Origin: Prorocentrum cordatum
Lineage: Eukaryota > Sar > Dinophyceae > Prorocentrales > Prorocentraceae
Direction: 5' to 3'
DNA: 64,000 nucleotides
Assembly: GCA_963575745.1 (NCBI GenBank)
Contig: CAUYUJ010001403.1
Location: 292,501 to 356,500 of the forward strand
The notes under the pieces were generated by a model. It saw only the letters and a list, made by a program, of their open reading frames with translations. It made no database searches and was not told the origin of the DNA. The translations under genes were made by a program, and so were the position numbers. Below, in pieces: positions 22,700-32,790 of the stretch. Every line of letters begins with the position of its first letter. Within the stretch, counting starts at the first letter, position 1.

Positions 22700-22915
22700 T
22701 ACGTCGGGGGGGGGTTGCCGAGGTTGTGCCACGTTGCCGCACAGTGGGCGCTCGTGGGCGCCCCGTGCGCTTGGGGTGTGGTGGCGAGGGCCCCGCACTT
22801 TGCCGCCGTGCCGCCCCGCGGGCGCTCGTGGCCCCCCCCCGTGCACTGGGGGCGTTTGCCGAGGTTGCGCCACGTTGCCGCCTCGTGGGCGCCCGCGGAA
22901 GCCCCGTGCGCTGAC
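22700..22915. repeat. About 143 bp direct duplication
   Basis: GTTGCCGAGGTTGTGCCACG (22715) and TTTGCCGAGGTTGCGCCACG (22856), both continuing into TGCCGC and CCCCGTGCGC. Confidence 0.65.
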
Positions 22916-23050
22916 TTTACGCCACATGGCTTGCACCAGACATCCTGCGAGGCAGCTCGCTCAGCACGGCTATCACCGCGGACACGTCACACCACATGGC
23001 TTACACGACGTAGCTCAGACCGCACAGCTTGTCGCCTCCAGCTTACGCCA
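22915..23050. repeat. CCACATGGCTT repeats
   Basis: GCCACATGGCTTGCACC (22921), ACCACATGGCTTACACG (22991), GCCATACAGCTTCCAC (23047). Resembles the reverse complement of units at 10.6-11.2 kb. Confidence 0.45.
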
Positions 23051-23255
23051 TACAGCTTCCACTACATCGGAAGTGGGGTGGTGAGATGGACATGGAGCGG
23101 AGAGCCCCCCAGTGGGAAATCGGCTTCGGTTTCTTGTTCGTGTCGTCCGTGCGGGCGAGGCGAAGCTGCTTGGGCGGGCGAGAGGAGTGAAACCTCCATT
23201 GCTAGGGCGCCGCCGGGACAGAAGTCCGCATCTCTCCCGTCCGCATGGCACGCGC
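23050..23255 (-). repeat. Dispersed box B, copy 3, reversed
   Basis: On - reads GCAGCTTCGCCTCGCCCGC (23172-23154), GATTTCCCAC and ACTTCCGATGTAG. It lies next to a GGTGTCCC array, which is GGGACACC on -, so the order array-then-box is the same as in copies 1 and 2. Confidence 0.75.
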
Positions 23256-23440
23256 GTGCCGGGGGTGTCCCGCCGTGGTGTCCTGTGGTGTCTTGTGGTG
23301 TCCTGCGGTGTCCCGTGGTCTTCCGCGGTGTCCCGATGGTGTCCCGCGGTGTCCCGATGGCGTCCTGGTGTTATCTCCCGATGGTGTTCCAGTGGTGTCC
23401 CGATTGGTGTCCCGATTGCTGTTGGTGTCCTGATGGCAAG
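23255..23440 (-). repeat. GGTGTCCCGATGG array, block 1
   Basis: Units GGTGTCCTG, GGTGTCCCGATGG. GATGGCGTCCTGGTGTTATC at 23355 matches 25574 on the other side of the 33 bp array. Confidence 0.83.
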
Positions 23441-23454
23441 GGCTCCCTCGAGGG

Positions 23455-23660
23455 TGCGAAGTTATTCGCGCTTCGCGCTTCGCGGTCTGGACGACGTCAG
23501 AGCGAGGCGCGAAGTTATTCGCGCTTCGCGGTCGCAGCCTACGACGGTTTCCAGAGCGAAGGTAGACGCGCATCGCATCCTTGGGGCTAGGCCATTGAGG
23601 GATTGCATCGCGGGCTTCGCGGTCTGGGCGACGTCAGCGCGAGGCGCGAAGTTGTTCGCG
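23455..23660. repeat. GCGAAGTTATTCGCGCTTCGC hairpin repeats, three copies
   Basis: GCGAAGTTATTCGCGCTTCG at 23457 and 23511, variant near 23646. Each is partly self-complementary (GCGAAG/CTTCGC); CGGTCTGGACGACGTCAG recurs between them. Confidence 0.7.
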
Positions 23661-23805
23661 TTTCGCGCGGAGCCCGTAGAGTTTGAATAAGGTGTTCGTA
23701 GGGGGCGAGTGATTTAGGATAAGGTTTTCGGAGGGGGACCCAGGGGTTAGGATAAGGTTTTCGAGCGGAGCCCACGGAATTCGGAGTAGATTTTTCGCGC
23801 GGAAC
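23655..23805 (-). repeat. One higher-order unit of the 33 bp repeat in inverted orientation
   Basis: On the minus strand it reads the same order as the main array (GGCTCCGCTCGAAAACC, CCTTATCCTAACC, CCCCCTACGAA). It faces the main array head to head across about 80 bases of GTTGCGTTGCAATGC-type sequence. Confidence 0.7.
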
Positions 23806-23889
23806 CCTAATAGCGTTGCGACGTGTCTTGCGTTGCGTTGCAATGCTTGACGTTGCTACGTATTGTCTTGCATCACTTTGCATCGCGAA

Positions 23890-25550
23890 AAAAACCTAAT
23901 CCGAACTCCTTGGGCTCCGCGCGAAGTTATCCCAACTCCGGGGTTCCCCTTCGAAAGCCTTGTCCTAACTCACTGCCCACCTACGCAAAAAAACATCCGA
24001 ACTACATTCGCTCCTCGCGAAAACCCAATCCGAATTCCTTGGGCTCCGCGCGAAAGCCTTATCCAAATTCCCGGCCCCCCCCTACGAAACCTTATCCTAA
24101 CTCATTGGCCCCAATACGATAACGCGTATCCGAACTCCATGGGCTCCGCGCGAAAATCGAATCCGAATTCCTTGGTCATTTTCCGAATGCCCAATCCCAA
24201 CACACGGCCCCCCTACGAAAACCTTATACTAACTCGCTGGCCGCCCTACGAAAATCAGATCCGAACTCCATGGGCTTCGCGCGAAATCCTAATCCCAATT
24301 CCCTGGGCTCCGCCCGAAAACCTTATCCTCTCCCTACGAAAACCTTACCCTAACCCACTGGCGTCCTACGAAAACTATATCCGAACTCCATGGGCTCCGC
24401 GCGAAAACCTAATCCGAATTCCTTGGTCTCAGCCCGAAAACCTTATCCTAACTCCTGGGCCCCCCCTACGAAAACCTTATCCTAACTGACCTCACCCCGA
24501 CGAAAACCATATCTGAAAACAATGGGCTCCGCGCGAAGACCTAATTGGAATGCCCAGGGCTCCGCCAGAAAGCCTACGTATCCGAACTCCATGGGCTCCG
24601 CGCGAAAACCTATTCCGCATTCCTTGGGCTCCGCCCGAAAACCTTATCCTGACTCCCGGTCCCCCCTACGAAGACCTCATCCTAACCCGCTGGCCGCCCT
24701 ACGAAAACCATATCCGAACTCCATGGGCTCCGCGCGAGAACCTAATCCGCATTCCTTGGGCTCCGCCCGAAAACCTTATCTCAACTCCCGGCTCCCACAC
24801 GAAAACCTTATCCTTATCCTAACCCACTGGCCCCCCTGCGAAAACCATATCCGAACTCCATGGGCTCCGCGCGAAAACCTAATCCGAATTCCTTGGGCTC
24901 CGCGCGAAAGCCTCATCCTAATTCCCGGCCCCCCCATACGAAATCCTTATCCTGTTTCATTGGCCCCCCTACGAAAACAATATCCGAATTCCATGGGCTT
25001 TGCGCAAAAACCTAATCCGAATTTCTTGGGCTCCGCCCAGAAAACTTATCCTGACTCCCGGGCCCCCCTACGAAAACCTTATCCTAACCCGCTGGCCGCC
25101 CTACGAAAACCATATCCGAACCCCATGGGCTCCGCGCGAAAACCTAATCCGCATTCCTTGGTCTCCGCCCGAAACCTTATCTCAACTCCCGGCCCCCCCA
25201 CGAAAACCTTATCCTAACGAACTGGCCCCCATACGAAAACCATATCAGAAATCCATGGGCTCCGCGCGAAATCCAAATCGGAATTCCGTGGGATCCGCCC
25301 GAAAACCTTATCCTATCTCTCGCCCCCCCGACGAAAACCTTATCCTAGCTTATTCCCCCTTGCGAGCCTCATTCGAATACCCTGGGCTTTGCGCAAAAAC
25401 CTCATCATATTTCTTGGCCCCCCCCTGCGAAAACCTTATCCTAACTCACTGGCCCCCATGCGAAAACCACGCGCGAAAACCTAATCCGAATTTCTTGGGC
25501 CCTGCGCGAAGATCTCATCGGAATTCTTGGAGCCCTCTACCAAAACCTTG
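23890..25550 (+). repeat. 33 bp tandem repeat with 4-unit (about 132 bp) higher-order structure
   Basis: Units alternate around CGAAAACCTTATCCTAACTC, TCCGAACTCCATGGGCTCCG, AATCCGAATTCCTTGGGCTC and CCCCCCTACGAAAACC. The unit of 33 bases is 11 codons, so frames stay open for 200-270 codons and spell ENLIRIPWAPR, ENLILTPGPPY, ENLILTRWPPY, ENHIRTPWAPR in turn. Probably not a gene: frames change by single-base indels and no start or end domain is present. Confidence 0.8.
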
Positions 25551-25760
25551 GATTGGTGTCCCAGTGGTGTCCCGATGGCGTCCCTGTGTTATCTCCCGAT
25601 GGTGCGCCGACGGTGTCCCGATTGGTGTCCCAATTAGTGCCCCGATGGTGCGCCGATGGTGTCGTGGTGGTGTCCCGATGGTGTCCCGACGGTGTCCCGA
25701 TGGCGTCGCGATGGTGTTCCGATGGTGGCCTGATGGTGTTGCGATTGTGCCATCGGGACG
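25550..25760 (-). repeat. GGTGTCCCGATGG array, block 2
   Basis: Same orientation and partly the same sequence as 23255-23440 (GATGGCGTCCCTGTGTTATC at 25574). Confidence 0.83.
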
Positions 25761-26024
25761 ACCGCAAGCTTCCGTTAGATGCTCTCTAAGGATGCCACGC
25801 GGGTAACCTTACCCGCGTGTGAAGTACAACGCCCTCTAAACGATGCTCACCGTGCCGGGCCGTCTTCTGACACCCCGGGGACACCCGCCGCCGGCCCCCG
25901 TGGGCGCGCCGAGAATAGCGTGGAGCAGCTCTGGCGCGACGTGTCCAGGGCCGCCCGGGCCCAGGTTCCGGCAAGCCTCCTTGCATGGAGGGTCGGGAGT
26001 CTTGAGACGGGGGTCAATGCAAGC

Positions 26025-26220
26025 GGGGGTCAGCCAGGGCGCCACATCTTGCAGGATCCTGCAGGGCCAGGGTCGCATTGACCCGGGTTTGGGAGCAGGA
26101 TCCTGCAGGATCTTGCAGGACCCCTCGCATTGACCCGGGCTTGGGCGCAGGATTTTGCAGGATCTTGCAGGATTCTGCAAGGCTTGACTGACCTGGGTCT
26201 GAATTGACCCGGGTCAGAAG
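26025..26220. repeat. CCTGCAGGATC / GCATTGACCCGGG tandem palindromes
   Basis: GCATTGACCCGGG at 26076 and 26128 and a variant near 26200, with GGATCTTGCAGGA between. Period about 52 bp; CCTGCAGG and CCCGGG are self-complementary. Confidence 0.7.
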
Positions 26221-26269
26221 AGCCCCGAGGGGTGAGGGGGGGGTGGCGTGGCGAGGCCCGAAAGGACTT

Positions 26270-26385
26270 CTGGAGCTCACGCAAGTCAGGACTCACTTGC
26301 GTGCCTTGCCAGTTTCGGCCCAGCGCTGCTTGAACAAGCGGCGGAGGGGGGGAGGATGCCATGCAAGCAAACTTGCCTGAGTGGG
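26270..26385 (-). repeat. Dispersed repeat D, copy 2, reversed
   Basis: On - reads CTCAGGCAAGTTTGCTTGCA, ATGGCATCCTCCCCCC and GCAAGTGAGTCCTGACTTGC. Most bases match copy 1. Confidence 0.7.
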
Positions 26386-26716
26386 AAGGAAGATGCCCTC
26401 CGTTCGGTGGCAATTCATTGGGGCCTTGCTGTATGTCCTCGAAATGCCGTCTCTAGGGTACATTATCGCGCACTTACGTTACGTTACGTTAGGGTCCGAA
26501 TGAATAGCGTTCGGCCGCCATGCGGGGCACGGATAGAAGCTGAACAAATGTGCGTTCAGGCATCGCTGCAGGAAAAAAGGGAAGAAAGAAGGGAGAGAAG
26601 GGAAGAGGAGGAGAAGGAGGAAGCAGAACGAATAGAGCCCCGGGCTCCTGCCTCAGAAGTCGTCCCACCTCGTGGCGGGTCTCCCTCTCCTCCTAAAAGG
26701 GTTCGCCTGGTTCAGG

Positions 26717-27118
26717 TCACTGCAGACAGGCCGCAGCCACTCGGCAGCATGACGTGCGAGTGCCGGCCAAGAAGGTTGTTACCCGATAAGGTTGAGATTC
26801 CTGTCGCGTATCTCGTGGCGCCAATCGTGCATGGGGTAGCTGTTCCAAGCTGCGTTGAGCCAGAGTTTCATCCTGCGGCGGCGGTCTTCCCAGGCGTCGT
26901 CCGAGTGCGAGATCCACCCCACCATGCGGCGCAGCATGCGTCGCTGCACGAGTTCCAAGCGACGAGCCATAGACTCCGTCAGCGGGCAAGTTCCGAGGGA
27001 ATAAGCGATGGTAGCAATCGATGAGCAAGCGTTGATTTAGCATTGATTGGCGTCGACTGGCGTCGATCCAGCTTCGATTCGCAAGAGCCGATGGGATGAC
27101 AATGAAACCGTCCAACAA
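26717..27118 (-). pseudogene. C-terminal fragment of a non-LTR reverse transcriptase
   Basis: Seen: on the minus strand MARRLELVQRRMLRRMVGW (within 26779-26970) followed by SDDAWEDRRRRMKLW and W-rich spacing (NSYPMHDWRHEIRD). Known: LINE RTs end the RT/connection region with RxLxxxQRRMLRxMVG and a following W...R...W pattern. Just upstream the alternative frame gives a YSLGTCPLTES-like stretch, where YGCESWxLTE is usual. The RT core and any 3' end are missing. Fragment only. Confidence 0.6.
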
Positions 27119-27167
27119 TTGCCACAGAAAGCACTGCAGACCCCTCTAGGTCTCCCCAGTGTGGTCC

Positions 27168-27290
27168 GAGTAAAGTGGGTCGGAGGATCGTGCGCCGCAT
27201 CGCCGATGTATCGGCGATGCGGCACGATGTGGAGCCCGATTTGCTCCACGCCGACGTCGGCGGCGCATCGGCGATGCGGCGCGATCCTCT
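27168..27290. repeat. Palindromic element P, copy 2
   Basis: GCCGCATCGCCGAT (27194-27207) pairs with 27210-27223 across GT; a weaker GCATCGGCGATGC repeat follows at 27264. The left flank CCGAGTAAAGTGGGTCGG resembles CCGAGCAAATAAAGTCGG at 16056. Confidence 0.7.
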
Positions 27291-27299
27291 GACCCCATT

Positions 27300-29120
27300 G
27301 GCGCGGACCCCGCCTGGGAGGTCTCCACAAAAGCACTCGGGGCGCCCCGATCTTCGATCCTGCGGCAGGCGGAGGCGGCGCTGCCAGGGCCAGCACGGGG
27401 GGCGCCCCGAGCCTCGCGGCGCTTCGCGCCACCGCCCCCAGAGGAGCAGAGAGGCATGGTAATGATGTGCTCCAGGATTTCAAGGGTTGCCCTGAGGTCC
27501 TGACGCCCACACGGGCTGCAGAAGCGAGGGTCGCTGGATACTCCGGGATTTCTGGAACGGATCCTGAGCCAAGAGCATCATGACCTCACTCTCTTCCTAA
27601 GCCCCGCGCCGACAGGGCATTGTCGTGCGCCACTTCCTGACTTTCAACGGCACCGGGGCCGAATTCGAGAAGGGGCTCGCCACGAGGCCCCGCGCTGGCG
27701 GTCTCGGTTCGTCTGCGCGCGGGGCCGTTCGCGGGCTTTCACTGAGCGGGCGAAGGGCGGTATAACATAAATGTGTCCGCGATCCTTTGTGTTGCGTGTC
27801 TTCTTGCGTTCACAAATCTGTGTTCCGTGATCGGGGCGCCTGCCCCAGAGCGGCTGACCTGCCCACCGCAGGGGTCTGTAAGCTTCCCAGTCGCCCTGGG
27901 ACAGGCTCCCCCGATCGCGGAAAAGTGTATAGCGTACCCTTCTTCGCCTGCTACTACTTTCAGGACGAGTCGCCTTGACTTGTGCAAGAGGAGCAAGGGT
28001 GGTGCACGCGGCGCGGATGGCCAACATCATCGTTTGTTGGCTGTTTGGAGGGCCCCCGCGGAGGCTTCCAGAGGTCCCTGGGCCTATCTCAAGAGCTTGG
28101 GGACCTCCGGAGGACTGCCAGGGGCCTACGAAGGCTTTCTCCAGCGGGAGGAGGAGGAGGATCTGGGGATTGAATGGGTGTTCCATCCCATTGATCTTTC
28201 TGTCGTCTATCAAGGTATCCAGAGGCTCTGTAGACCCTTCCTGGGGGCGCCGAAGAGACGGGTTCGGACTCAGGGCCACGAGAAGTCTCCCAGACATCCT
28301 GGCCCCGTCTTCTCCTGGCGCCCCCCTTGTTCGGCGCACCCGGCCCCATAGGATCACCAGGAGGCGGCCCGAGACAAGACACCGTCCCCCTGGGGAAGGG
28401 GCCGGGAGTCCTGGGCCGGAAAGACACGAGACTTGTCACGCGTAGAGAGTGGCCCTTCGACGGAGTGACCCTTGGCGCGGGCCCGCGGGCCCCCCCTTGG
28501 AACTGTCGCGCGGGCTTCGGTTTGACCTCCCCGCGGCCCCCGAAAGTCGCACGCATCTGATCCAGCGGACGCGCGCTTCTTCTGGCGCGCAGCGAACCAA
28601 ACGGATGAAATTGGAAACTGAGTCCTTTGGAAGCTAATGGAGCCGCGCACCAAAGGGCTCTCGTGTCTACAGCCAAGACGCCGAAATATGGACGGCTTTG
28701 GGTTCGGGAGGGGCTCGCTGTTCCTTAGGTCAGTCCGTGGTTGTTCCTTTGGCACTCCTCGTGCACCCAGGCCATTCTGGTGCAACAGAGGGGCTCAGTT
28801 TCTCATGTAGCGTTCCTTCTTTCAGCAGCCCGACCGTAGGATCCCTCTCGCAAGCAGCGCACATAGCTATGCCAGAGGTCAGGGCAGGACCTGCGGGCGC
28901 GGGGGGAGAGAGGACGGAAGCGAGAGGCCGCCCCTCCAACTTGGACGCTGCGAGAACAGCCCGACGGGCATTCCGGGTCACGTCTTCGGGCCCCTGGCCG
29001 CTCACGGATCGAGCTGCCCCCGATGCGGTCAATAGTTGTCTTCATAGTCATTGCACCTTGGAGTGTTGGGTTGCCTTCCCCAGAAACCGGAGGCACAGCG
29101 GATGTGGAGAAAGCTCTCGC
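27300..29120. other. No certain gene
   Basis: GC-rich sequence with several 150-240 codon frames on both strands, none with recognisable motifs. GGTCCCTGGGCC-type strings at 28070-28130 weakly recall 8085-8165. Confidence 0.35.
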
Positions 29121-29124
29121 CTCC

Positions 29125-29270
29125 GGAGGCTAGCGAAGACGCCTACGGCGAGTCACCGCCGCCCCCTGCCTTCTTGGAAGCGCCTAAGTGGCCGAAAGTT
29201 GGGCTAAAGCTATCGGGCCATATGTTTCCCCAGATGCCGTGGACACCTTTCGGGGAACACGTGAGGAAGA
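29125..29270 (+). repeat. Isolated head module of the composite unit
   Basis: GAGTCACCGCCGCCCCCTGC (29148) to GGGGAACACGTGAGG (29253), then a GGA tract instead of the CTTGG array. It shows that the head is separable. Confidence 0.75.
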
Positions 29271-29308
29271 GGAGAATCAGGAGAAGAAGGACACGGGAGT
29301 AGGAGGAG

Positions 29309-29340
<32 letters not shown>

Positions 29341-29345
29341 GGACC
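29270..29345. repeat. GGA microsatellite
   Basis: GAGGAGGAGGAAGAGGAGG after the isolated composite head. Confidence 0.9.
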
Positions 29346-29489
29346 AGTGTAAACCCAAGAAGCATCAACGATGTTGAAATAAACCCTCCCTCGAAGCTCC
29401 CTCTTCAGAGGCCCCTACAACGGTTCATTTCCACTGAGGGAACTGCCTCTTTGGAAGACAACCGTTTGAAGACCCTGACGCATGCCAAA

Positions 29490-29640
29490 ACAAGTTCTCG
29501 GGATTCCAACGCCACGGATCAACCTGTCTGTCGCGAATTGAGGATCCTGAGTCGCGCCAGAGCGCCATTCCTGGGATACCAACACCCCGAATCAACGTAA
29601 CGGTTGCACCCTCATAATCGTGAATTCTTCCAAACGCCAT
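29490..29640. repeat. About 75 bp direct duplication
   Basis: GGGATTCCAACGCCACGGAT (29498) and GGGATACCAACACCCCGAAT (29572) with similar flanks. Confidence 0.5.
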
Positions 29641-29689
29641 GTCTGGTACGCTGCTCATAGGAATCCATGGGACTCTTTGCAAGTTTAAA

Positions 29690-30010
29690 CAACGAGTTTG
29701 CGCGGCGCTAGCGCGAGAGCCACATTTTGGAAAGGAACCGCCCTCATTCTGCGAAGCTCTTGCAACTTGTTTGAACGAATGTGCGCGGCGCTATGGCGAG
29801 AGCCGCATTTTTAGAACGGCCCGCCCTCAATTCGCGAAACTCTTGCAACTGATTGGAAGAATGTGCGCGGCACTAGCGCGGGAGCCACATTTTGAAAATG
29901 ACCCGCCTTCAACCCGTGAAAGCCGTGCAATTGTTTTATAACGAATGTGCGCGGCGCTACGGCGAGAGCCATTTTTTGAAAACGACCCGCCCTCCAAATG
30001 TGAGACTGTT
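29690..30010. repeat. About 83 bp tandem repeat, four copies
   Basis: GCGCGGCGCTAGCGCGAGAG and variants near 29700, 29786, 29868 and 29949, each with a CATTTTKGAAAA string. A lone related core occurs near 56722 (GCGGCGCTAATGCGAGAGC). Confidence 0.75.
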
Positions 30011-30159
30011 GTCAATGCTTGAGCTTCAGGGTCATAAGTGGTGCCTCAGGCGTAACGCCAGGCCCGCCCTAATTTCTGGCCTTGGGGTGCGACAGGGGGA
30101 GGTTTTTTATAAGGAGCAGGAAGGGAAAGGAATGGAGAAGGAAGCGGAGGACGCCTCTT

Positions 30160-30570
30160 GGAAGCCTTTAGGGTACTCTTGGGGTCTCCCGGGAGCTTCC
30201 TGGGGGTCTCTTGTAGGCCTCTTGGAGGCTTCATTGGGCCTCTTGGGAGCCTTTAGGGGCTTGTTCGGGGCACCCTTGGAGCTTATTCGGCGCGTTCCTG
30301 GCCCCTCTGACGCCGCCGGAAGCAGTTTTGGATGCCTCTCTGAAACGACTTGGAGCCCTGGTGTGGCGCTCCAGGTCCGTCTCGGAGACCATCTTGGGCC
30401 GTCTTGGGGTCCTCTTGAGGCCGTCTTGGGGGCCTCTTGGGCCGTCTGGGTGCCATCTTGGAGGCCTTTGGGGCCACCTTGGGGCGATCTTGGGGGTCTT
30501 TTGGGCCGTTTTGGCCCGTCGGAAGGCCGAAAAGAAGCAAATGCCTAAATCCTTCAAATTACTCCGACGG
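30160..30570 (+). repeat. CTTGG-type array fragment
   Basis: CTTGGGCCGTCTTGGGG units ending in CGTCGGAAGGCCGAAAAGAA (30517) and CAAATGCCTAAATCCTTCAA. No head or tail. Confidence 0.82.
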
Positions 30571-30599
30571 TAGGACCCCACATGAGAATCTGTTTAGCT

Positions 30600-30860
30600 T
30601 ACCCTTTGCCCTTTCCTCCTCCCCCTGGCGGACACCCTCTCCTCTCGCCCCCTGCACTGCCCTCTCTTCCCCCTTCTATTTCTCTTCCTCCTCCTCTTTC
30701 TCCTCCTCCTCCTCCTCCTCCTCCTCCTCCTCCTCCTCCTCCTCCTCCTCCTCCCCCTCTTCCTCTCGCGCCACCTCCTCCTCGTCGTCGGCCTCCCCCA
30801 TGCCCCTTCCCTCCTCATCCCCCTGCCTTTTCTCCATGTGCACCTCCCCTTCCCCCTCGT
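30600..30860. repeat. CTC microsatellite
   Basis: TCCTCCTCCTCC run densest at 30685-30755. Confidence 0.93.
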
Positions 30861-30974
30861 CGGGGCAAGCGAATTCCATTCTCCTTAAGGCGCCGTCGCC
30901 GCCTCGGCCAGCGCGCGCGCGTCTGCCGACGGCTAGATCGCGAAGCCGTCGGGACAAACCTTCGGGCTGGGCCG

Positions 30975-32310
30975 TAGGCTCCCGCTCGAGACTTCCTCCA
31001 TATTCAGGTCTCAAGAGCCCAAAAGTGACGACAGTTGCACGTTGCGGATGACCCGCTCGGATTCGACCATGAAATGCGGGCCCCATAGGGAGGGGGCTCC
31101 CGCCTGAGACTTCCTCACAATTCACCCACAGACGAGGCTCCAGCTCGAGACTTCCTCCATATTCAGGCCTCAAGAGCCAAAAAGTGACGACAGTTACACG
31201 TTGCGGATGGCCCGCTCGGATTCGAACATGAAGTGCGGGCCCCATAGGGGGGGCGGGGGGGCTCCCGCCTAAGACTTCCTCACAATTCACTCACACACGA
31301 GGCTCCCGTTCGAGATTTCCTCCATATTCAAGTCTCAAGAGCCCAAAAGTGACGACAGTTGCACGTTGCCGATGACCCGCTCGGATTCAAACATGAAGTG
31401 CGGGCCCCATAGGGAGGGGGCTCCCGCCTGAGACTTCCTCACAATTCAATCACAGACGAGGCTCCAGTTCGAGACTTCCTCCATATTCAGGTCTCAAGAG
31501 CCCAAACGTGACGACAGTTGCACGTTGCGGATGACCCGCTCGGATTCGAACATGAAGTGCGGGCCTCATAGGGAGGGGGCTCCCGCCTGAGACTTCCTCA
31601 CAATCCACTCACAGACGAGGCTCCCGCTCGAGACTTCCTCCATATTCAGGCCTCAAGAGCCCAAAAGTGACGACAGTTACACGTTGCGGATGACCCGCTC
31701 GGATTCAAACATGAAGCGCGGGCCCCATAGGGAGGGGGCTCCCGCCTGAGACTTCATCGCAATTCACTCACAAACGAGGCTCCCGCTCGAGACTTCTTCC
31801 ATATTCAGGTCTCAAGAGCCCAAAAGTGACGACAGTAGACGTTGCGGATGGCCCGCTCGGATTCGAACATGAAGTGCTGGGCCCCATAGGGAGGGGGCTC
31901 CCGCCTGAGACTTCCTTGCAATTCACTCACGGACGAGGCTCCCGCTCGAGACTTCCTCCATATTCAAGTCTCAAGAGCCCAAAAGTGACGACAGTTGCAC
32001 GTTGCGGATGACCCGCTCGGATTCAAACATGAAGTGCGGGCCCCATAGGGAGGGGGCTCCCGCCTGAGACTTCCTCACAATTCACTCACAGACGAGGCTC
32101 CCGCCTGATATTCCTCCATATTCAGGCCTCAAGAGCCCAAAAGTGACGACAGTTACACGTTGCGGATGACCCGCTCGGATTCAAACATGAAGCGCGGGCC
32201 CCATAGGGAGGGGGCTCCCGCCTGAGACTTCATCGCAATTCACTCACAAACGAGGCTCCCGCTCGAGACTTCCTCGCCTCAAGAGCCCAAAAGTGACGAC
32301 AGTTGCACGT
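30975..32310. repeat. Satellite, nine copies of a 150-162 bp unit
   Basis: The landmark GACGACAGT occurs at 31027, 31189, 31351, 31510, 31669, 31829, 31987, 32145 and 32295. Each unit holds CCCGCTCGGATTCRAACATG, GGGCCCCATAGGGAGGGGGC and two GAGACTTCCTC boxes. Spacing falls from 162 to 150 across the array. GGATTCGAAC resembles a reversed tRNA T-loop but no T-stem pairs. Confidence 0.9.
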
Positions 32311-32399
32311 TGGGTAGCGGAGGGGGAAGCAAAGAGGAGCAGAGGAGAGGGAGGAGGAGGAGGAGGAGGAGAGATCCTGCGCGGAGGGTGTGCAGAGAC

Positions 32400-32790
32400 A
32401 ACAAGAACCCCACTTAGGATGTGGGGAAAAAGAGAATCAATGATTTTGGCCTCTGCGGACCCTCCTGGAGGACCTCTTCGAGGCCCTCTGGGTCGTCTTG
32501 GGCCGTTTGTGAGGCTTCTTGGGCCGACAAGGAGGCATCTTTGACCCTCTTGGGCCATCTAGGAAGCCATCTTGGACCATCTTGGGCGAACGTGGAGGCC
32601 ATCTTGCCCTCTTGGACCCTCTTGGGGGATTTTTTCTGACTTTGAGGTTGTTTCTGGTCCCTTTCGGGCGGCCGGCGGCATGCAACGCAGCCCCAGGGGG
32701 AGTTCTTTTGGAAAAAGAACCACAACCAAGCTGTTAGAAGTTTAGCACGCCAGGCACCACTGTGTCAAGCCAACAGGGGTCGGCGGACCG
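32400..32790 (+). repeat. Composite CTTGG unit, truncated 3' part
   Basis: Array followed by CCCCAGGGGGAGTTCTTTTG (32690) and TTTAGCACGCCAGGCACC (32740). The head module is missing; instead it abuts the last 160 bp satellite unit through a GGA run (32350-32372). Confidence 0.8.

Noticed and set aside
23863-25806. ENLIRIPWAPR repeat frames as a structural repeat protein gene
   Set aside because: Frame shifts between units and the lack of unique ends favour a minisatellite; kept only as a finding.
29960-29985. GAGAGCCATTTTTTGAAAAC as a relic spliced leader
   Set aside because: Similarity to the dinoflagellate spliced leader is limited to the CCATTTT core, and the string is part of an 83 bp tandem repeat.
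31060-32200. GGATTCGAAC in the 160 bp satellite as tRNA-derived (SINE-like) unit
   Set aside because: It matches the reversed T-loop consensus only over ten bases. No T-stem, A box or tail is present.
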